NCBI GenBank assembly: GCA_928212115.1
Contig: CAKMRJ010003334.1
Span: forward strand, 106,867,029 to 106,931,028
Length of the DNA: 64,000 nucleotides
From: Lactuca virosa
Taxonomy: Eukaryota > Streptophyta > Magnoliopsida > Asterales > Asteraceae
Direction of reading: 5' to 3'
This document shows, piece after piece, positions 58,279-64,000 of this stretch. The notes under the pieces are model-generated. The model ran no database searches and was not told the DNA's origin. It saw only the letters and a list, made by a program, of their open reading frames with translations. The position numbers were made by a program, and so were the translations under genes. Position 1 is the first letter of the stretch; each line of letters starts with the position of its first letter.

Positions 58279-60751
58279 TGTAATGCCCTTGTTTCCTACT
58301 AGATTAGTCCTAGTTCTAGTATATATTATAAGGAATCTAGAGATATAAGGAGTGTTCAAATCCGACTTCATATGAAGACGTTATGCTTCTTCGAAGTTTC
58401 GCGATTAACCGGCACAACTCTACGTATCTTAAAAAGTAACTTATTGATAAATTACTTTTTAGGCTTAATGATATAAACAAAAGTCGTAGTAGTCGTTAAA
58501 CCGAGAGCGTGCATATATAGATAGTCTAAATCTGACTTGGTGAGAGGAAGTTATGATTTCTAAGAATTTGCATAGCAGTGTACAACTCAAAAATAGAATT
58601 TTAGATTGGTGAATTTTTAGCCAAAACAATCTAAATTGGAATTAAAGATCTTGTTAATATGGGTCTGTCGATATAAATATCATCAAGAACGAGGTCCGCA
58701 TGTAGGAGTTACGAGTTTCGCAACGATTTCTAACAGTCTAAGCCTATCTAAAAATTTTTGATAGAGTGAGAATTAGCTATTTGGATCTAAAAGAAAGTCG
58801 TAGATCTCGTTGACAGCTTTCTAGGGATGTAAAGAACATTGAAAATGTAGCTTGTATGAATAAGTTACGTAATTTTGAAAATCTAGAAAATAGGCTGAAC
58901 GAAGTGCGCGACTCTCTTTGATGACGTGGCAGCATGAGAGGGCACCACGTGGCATAGTCGGGAGCCGCCTCCTCCAAGTGACACGTTGAAGTGGCTCCAC
59001 AAAAACATGACACGTGGCTCCATAAGAGTGTGACACGTGCATCTTCTACAAGGAGCAAGGTGGGCAAACGATGACGCGACACGTGGCAGAAGGCCACTGG
59101 AGCCAACAAATACACTGGCGCGGTGCGCCCCTCTGGCATACATGGTGAGCATGTTGAAAGCCTGTAAATATCATTCATTTCCATATAACCTCCTCACATT
59201 AGGCCCCTAGAGCTCCACTCTCTCGATTCTCCCTCTTGTAGCCCCATTTTACTTAAGTTTCTGGCCTGTGGCGAAGCCTTTGGACACCCCTTAGTACTCA
59301 TCTAAGTAGTAGCCTTCGAGTAGGAGATCTCAAGTCATTATTCTTCCCGCATGGATCCCGGTTCTCATCAATACCCCTCTGTAAGTGAGATACACTTACT
59401 TTGCTTCCGTATAATTTATAATTATAGTTATAAGTCGGTACTAGGAACTTATAAGTAAGATTTATCAATGATTCCAAGTCGTTATACTGATTGATCTACA
59501 TATGGGAGTGATGCCTAGGCTAGATTTAGTGAAGTGTTTAGAGTGGGATTTCCAAATAGTATACTCTGTATACCAAACGGACCCTACCTCCGGTATGATC
59601 CTACCTCCGATATAAGGAATCTAAACCCTTAGGATAATAGTTCCATGAAATATGAAATTAGACTAAGACTTAGCATTATGTACATCTATGTCTTTTGGAA
59701 AAGGTGCAACGCGAAGCTCTGCCCGATTCACCAATCACCAAACACTTTGTCATGTGAGTGTGTAGTTATTATCGAGAACATAATCCTAAATTAAAAAGGA
59801 TTAATATTAATAAGTAGTATTAAATGTTTACATGTATTATCTATATTATGTGCTATTTGTATAAATATGATAATTAGATTAGAAACTGCATTGGAAATCG
59901 ATTGCCTTTAATTATAAGTCTTGCCTTAGGTTTAAGAATAAGACTCATAAAGGTTGCTTAGGTCTCATAGTTAAGATAAAATGTGAGATAAGAATAGAGT
60001 GAAGTCCTCCTCTTTCTTGGATGACCATAAATGGTGGGTCCAGATCAGATAACTGGCAAGTATGGTTGGGTTATCAACCAGAGTAGATGACAACACCTGA
60101 CTATTCTAGGTAGTCTAGTGAATTACTTTGCTAGCCTGGACTTTAACCATGGACGTAGATAAAACGGGATATCATATTTATCAAATATCTGAACACTGGT
60201 TGCCTTATATGACTTACACTAGCCAAGCACACCCCTAACAGTGTAGTCAATCAGATACTCAAACAATTCATCGGATAAGGTGATTCTTCGAGATGATTTT
60301 CGAATTAGGATCTGTGAGGATCGGTTGGGTTGGGTAGTTGGTCTTAGGTTAGAATTTATATATATTATCTGACAATGTCGTTTGCAGGAATGATATTACT
60401 TATTATCATTAAATTTTTATGGGCTTGAAAACCCTATGCATCTCACCAGGTTTTCCCAATCCTGGCCCACTCATTTTTATGCATCATAGGTATTGGAACC
60501 AAGGATGAAGTAGTCTAGATAGGATGTCGAATGGAATAAAGAGATGTACCTGTAATAAGTAGTTTTAGTACCTTTTATATTTTATGTTGTAATATATGTT
60601 TTGATATGAACGAATGACATCCTCAAGGTTTTAATAAAATATATTTTGTTATCTGAAAAATGTTTTAATTAACTAGGAATTTCCGCATCTCAATTTATAA
60701 AGCATAAAGAAATATATTTTAACTAGTATTGAAAAAATGGGGGATGTCACA
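58279..60751 (+). mobile_element. Solo LTR B (2,473 bp) in G6 3' LTR
   Basis: TGTAATGCCC...GATGTCACA flanked by the perfect 5-bp duplication tattt (58274-58278, 60752-60756). No internal coding, PBS or PPT. It shares phrases with solo LTR A (a gaagttatgattt-like stretch and a gtcgtagta-like stretch, inverted there), so the two are probably related gypsy families. Open frames on its minus strand (58777-59184) have no family resemblance. Confidence 0.9.
58923..59090. promoter_or_regulatory. G-box (CACGTG) cluster in solo LTR B
   Basis: Four CACGTG hexamers at 58946-58951, 59011-59016, 59034-59039 and 59080-59085, mostly in a gacacgtggc context, plus near matches at 58923 and 58979. The local GC content is much higher than in the flanks. 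CACGTG is the known bZIP/bHLH G-box; function here is inferred. Confidence 0.75.
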
Positions 60752-61115
60752 TATTTGTATGTGGGGTGAAATAGACTCGAGGGTGAAACAGACCCATATG
60801 GTTTAAAAATACCGATTGAGTTGAAATAGCCCCGGGAGTGAAATAGACCCGTATAGCTTTTAGTTGATATGTATGTATGGTACTTGCTATTTTGGGGAAC
60901 TCCCTAAGCTTTGTGCTTACTGTTTACTTTTATGGTTTTAGGTACTTCTGGTGATTAGTTTGTACCACATCCACCATTATTCCACATGAATTGATTAGTT
61001 TGTACTCTGATGATTGTATGACATATTGTATACTATGATGGGTTTCCAAACTGAATGAATGGTTGTTTAATTGATTTAAAAGAAAATATTTACCTAGAAA
61101 TTTTGTGAGATTACA

Positions 61116-61761
61116 TTGGAGCAACATGATGTGCCATCCATGTTGAAGTTGCGCCAAGTAGGAAGATGTTTCACCATCTTGGAACATGTTATGCCATTTA
61201 GAAGCATGTTGCGCCATCTAGGAGTATGTTGACCCATCTAGAAGGGAAGTTGTGCCATGAAGGGAGAAGTTCCACATTGAAGGGGCATGTTGTGCCATCT
61301 AGAAAGGAAATTGCGCCATGAAGGGACATGTTGCGCCATGAGGGAAGATGTTGTGCCATCTAGATGTTGGATGTTCCATGATGAGCCATGTATGCTACAA
61401 AGTCCTGTATGATTCTCAGAAGTTGGTGATGCTCAAGGAATACACCATTTTTGCTACCATGATGGATGTTGGGCCACTAGTGTTCATGATGCACCACATG
61501 TGCATCATGATGCTCCATTAGGGTTTTAGGTCTGATCCCTCAAGTATAAATAAAGATGCATGTTGATTTATCTGATGTGTCTTATATTATAGAGTGATAA
61601 GCTAATCTATATGAAATTGTATTTGTAACCTCTGTTTAAGAACTCATAAATGAAGTTTACTCCCCACCCGCGAGTGGAAGTTGGTTACCTTAGCCGAACC
61701 ACGTAAATATTGTGTCTTGTGTGCTTTTGGTTTTGCTAGTTATCCGCTTTACTTCCTAACA
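61116..61761 (+). repeat. Copia LTR, probably the 3' LTR of C4
   Basis: Ends CTTTACTTCCTAACA and has TATAAATAAA at 61545-61554. Aligns, inverted, with 62288-62934; compared with it, about 7 bp are missing at the start, where G6 ends. Same orientation as C4, so it is likely the C4 3' LTR displaced by G6. Confidence 0.75.
61140..61375 (+). repeat. TGTTGCGCCATCTAG word array in U3
   Basis: About ten imperfect copies of tgttg(c/t)gccat followed by ctaga or gaagg, spaced 17-30 bp, upstream of the TATA. Confidence 0.85.
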
Positions 61762-62287
61762 ATAATTTTTCCTTTTAAATTGTAACATTATACTTTAGTT
61801 TGGAAAATGTGTATTCAAATAGAAAATTGGTATGTAATGAAGACTAAAGAACAAGATGAAGATCTAGGAGTTTGGAGTCACATGGAGTTCAAGCTAGCAT
61901 CAAGATTTGGTGCCTGATCGAGTGGAATATTTGAAATATCTCTTTATAAATAGTACGATTTGTCTCTTCTTTGATGGCTCACAAGTGAGACATGCTGGAT
62001 CGAAGTTTGTGGTATCGTTACTTGCATAATATTTTACGTTTCTATGATTTTGTGGTTATTTTATTTTACATGTTTGCTAACGTAAAATTGGAATTATAAA
62101 ATCTTAAAAGTTAGCAAAATAATACTAGCTTTTATAAAATGTTAATAAATTTGGCTAAAATTTGAATGGTTTCAAATGAACTAGGTGAATTGTTTTAACT
62201 GAAGAAGAAAACTATTAGGGAAAACCAAATGACACTCGTCAAGAATCAGAACAAATTTGATGCCACTTGCCAAGATCTGATGACCCT
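61762..62287. other. AT-rich spacer between two inverted LTRs
   Basis: No PBS follows the first LTR, and no gene or repeat that I recognise is present. Confidence 0.5.
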
Positions 62288-62934
62288 TGTTAGGAAGTAA
62301 TACGAATAACACACAAAATCAAAAGCACACAAAGACAAAGTATTTACGTGGTTCGATCAAGGTGACCTACATCCATAGGCAGAATGAGAGTATTCTTATT
62401 CAGAGTGTTATCAAAGATATACTACAAGTACAACCAACAGAGATTCGACCTACTGGCTATGGATATAAAAGACACTTCCAAATGACTAGCAGGCATCCTT
62501 ATTTATAGACTAGGGATCAGACCTAAAACCCTAATGGGCCAAGCCTATCGGTCCATAGGCCCATGAAAGGTGTCAACCAATCACAATCTGTCATGCAACC
62601 ACGTTTGGAACCTCATCCTTGAGATACATTCCATTTTCATAAACAATCCACCACTTTCACATCAGGTGTCATTGAGTGGCACCTCATGTCACTTCGTGGC
62701 AACTACTATGCATAAAACTTGTTTGAGTGTGTCGTCACATAAAAGTGTGAAATTGCATCCAAGTGTGTCATAACATCAAAGTGTGCTATCGTATCCAAGT
62801 ATGCCACTGATTCCAATCGTGGCATCGAATCCAACCGTACCACCGTATCTAACTGTGCCATCGAATCCCACTTTCCCACCGTATCTAACTATACCACCGA
62901 ATCCAACTATGCCACTGAATGCTCCAAATTATCA
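62288..62934 (-). repeat. C7 3' LTR (647 bp)
   Basis: On the minus strand TGATAATTTGGAGC...TTACTTCCTAACA; TATA (CTATAAATAA) at 62499-62508. The U3 side (62770-62920) has an array of words such as gtgccatcgaatccaac, different from the array in the related LTR at 61116-61761. Confidence 0.82.
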
Positions 62935-63049
62935 AGTCATAATTAATAATATCCACCTTGACTTGAGTATCCTCTAAACTCCACCTTAAACAAGAACTAC
63001 CTCTCCTTTCCTGGTATCCATCCCCGAAGGGACCTAACTCCGGCGAACA

Positions 63050-63430
63050 TCAGCCAAGTCCAAGCAAATCTTGAACTTCTCTCTGGGAAACGACCATGTC
63101 AACATGTCTTTTGGATTCTACTTGGTGAGAGGTTTTTGAATGAAAAAATTGCCATAGAACATGATAGATTTCTCCACCTTCAAAACAAGAGACTAAACGA
63201 GACCAAGCTAATGATATTTTTATCTCCAGGTCAACTTCATGGTTTAGGTCTATGAATCCAACCAAGTCTGTATGTCGTGCATTAGCACCATACACAAGAC
63301 AAATATCATTAGTACCTTTCAGGTGTCGTAAGATCCATGTGACCACTTCCCGATGAGATTTTCCACGATTGTCTCGAACCACCAAAGAAGTACCAAGAAG
63401 TTTGGATTGATCACAATAGAACGACCACAC
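63050..63430 (-). pseudogene. C7 RNase H fragment
   Basis: REVVTWILRHLKGTNDICLV, YGANARHTDLVGFIDLNHEV (catalytic Asp region, with SD replaced by DL), WQFFHSKTSHQVESKRHVDM correspond to the copia RT-RNase H junction and RNase H of the same lineage as C4. Truncated and internally deleted; the 3' LTR follows on the minus strand. Confidence 0.75.
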
Positions 63431-64000
63431 AACTTTCTCAATGTAGTGTGAAATATATAATCATCATGCTCTTCTATCCCTACGAATCTCCATCCTTGTT
63501 ATCCTCTTTTCAACACCTAAATCGTTCATCATAAACTTATTCTCTGGAAGCTTCTTCAAGTTGTCTTTCCTAACATCAGCATCACAAAACACTTATTCCT
63601 TGGGTTATTCAAGTGATTACTCATGTCTATGTTGTTCCATTCCATCCTGTTGTTCCTCATTAATCATAAATATGTATGGGGTTTGTGTTGGAAACTGCAC
63701 CTTATGGCTAGTACCCTGATCGTTCCCAGCAACACTTGTACCACCTCCTCTCTGGTTACGCATATCAGATTCAAAGGTCACATATATGCTAATAATAAAT
63801 TTTGGAGTCTTTCCCTCTTCTGTACATCAAAGACCATTTCCTCTAGGTACATATCCTAGAAATATCCATTTCCTCTAGGTACATATCCTAGAAATATCCA
63901 TTTCCTTGCCCTCTGCTCCAGAATAATCAAAGGGTTTCCCAGACCACACATCTTGAGGATTCTTACAATGAATTGAATTTGATGGAGATCTATTCACTAC
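63431..64000 (-). pseudogene. C7 pol remains, continuing past the window edge
   Basis: Minus-strand fragments with copia-like integrase/linker character (VFLGY-type motif WIFLGYVPRG near 63840-63900; FESDMRNQRGGGTSVAGNDQ). Heavily broken. No complete domain. Confidence 0.55.
63834..63897. repeat. 32-bp perfect tandem duplication
   Basis: Two identical 32-bp units (63834-63865, 63866-63897) starting ccatttcctctagg, followed by the first 8 bases again. The length is not a multiple of three, so it shifts the C7 pol frame. Confidence 0.95.

Larger units (their letters stand above)
41764..61115 (+). mobile_element. Gypsy chromovirus G6 (Tekay-like), split by C3
   Basis: Plus-strand order LTR, PBS, gag with a CCHC knuckle, protease, RT, RNase H, integrase, chromodomain-like tail, PPT, LTR. 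Gag motif DPIAARRWIAD and tail VQWQHRNGSKWTWEP are typical of Tekay/Del chromoviruses. The 5' LTR lacks about its first 60 bp. The 3' LTR carries solo LTR B. C3 interrupts RNase H at 47268-55243. Numerous stops make it inactive. Confidence 0.85.
56872..61115 (+). repeat. G6 3' LTR, interrupted by solo LTR B
   Basis: Starts TGTAACATCTGGG after the polypurine tract. Parts 56872-58278 and 60752-61115 together match the 5' LTR. Ends GATTACA at 61115, directly next to a copia LTR. Confidence 0.85.

Noticed and set aside
58777..59184. Open frame on the minus strand of solo LTR B
   Set aside because: It lies wholly inside an LTR in a GC-rich repeat patch, has no family resemblance and overlaps other open frames.
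62570..62977. Small Pro/Ser/Asn-rich proteins on the plus strand
   Set aside because: They are translations of the U3 word array of the C7 LTR read on the wrong strand.

Overview
This window looks like intergenic DNA of a large-genome eudicot. I favour an Asteraceae species such as lettuce, but that is an inference from the style of the retrotransposons and was not tested. I see no host gene, tRNA, rRNA or CRISPR array. Nearly all 64 kb can be assigned to transposable elements nested inside one another: Ty1-copia and Ty3-gypsy (chromovirus) LTR retrotransposons, one CACTA DNA transposon end, one hAT-like non-autonomous element, two solo LTRs and five (TA)n tracts.

Layout. 1-8736: copia element C1 (minus strand, Sirevirus-like, 3' end outside the window), inserted in the 3' LTR of gypsy remnant G1 (8737-10603, minus). 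10893-12901: CACTA terminus with subterminal repeats and a decayed SUMO-protease-like (Ulp1) gene. 12907-29399: a 16.5-kb Sirevirus-like copia, C2 (minus), with a long extra ORF after pol; it hosts an hAT-like element (18384-19334) and a solo LTR (22557-24719). 29400-30030: a 3'-UTR scrap of the C3/C5 copia family. 30031-30227, 38509-41763 and probably 61116-61761: a decayed copia, C4 (plus), split by copia C5 (30228-38508, minus) and by chromovirus G6 (41764-61115, plus). G6 is itself split by the young copia C3 (47273-55238, plus; its two 786-bp LTRs differ at one site that I could find) and carries a solo LTR (58279-60751) in its 3' LTR. 62288-64000: minus-strand copia C7, whose LTR is related to the LTR at 61116-61761.

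How the parts work together. Each LTR element encodes Gag, protease, integrase, reverse transcriptase and RNase H in copia or gypsy order, so the 'pathway' is retrotransposition. Almost every copy is broken; C3 is the best preserved, with two single-base frame breaks.

Most interesting pattern. C3 and C5 share a strong splice donor inside the 5' LTR and an acceptor abutting the gag ATG. Between them, about 70-170 nt after the primer-binding site, both carry perfect palindromes of unrelated sequence. This resembles retroviral leaders, where dimerisation and packaging signals lie downstream of the splice donor. C1 and C2 also have palindromes or hairpins just downstream of the PBS. Other LTRs carry arrays of short GC-rich words, often palindromes with paired CG steps, and related copies carry different words at the same place. 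A canonical GT-AG intron-like segment also sits exactly between gag and protease of G6.
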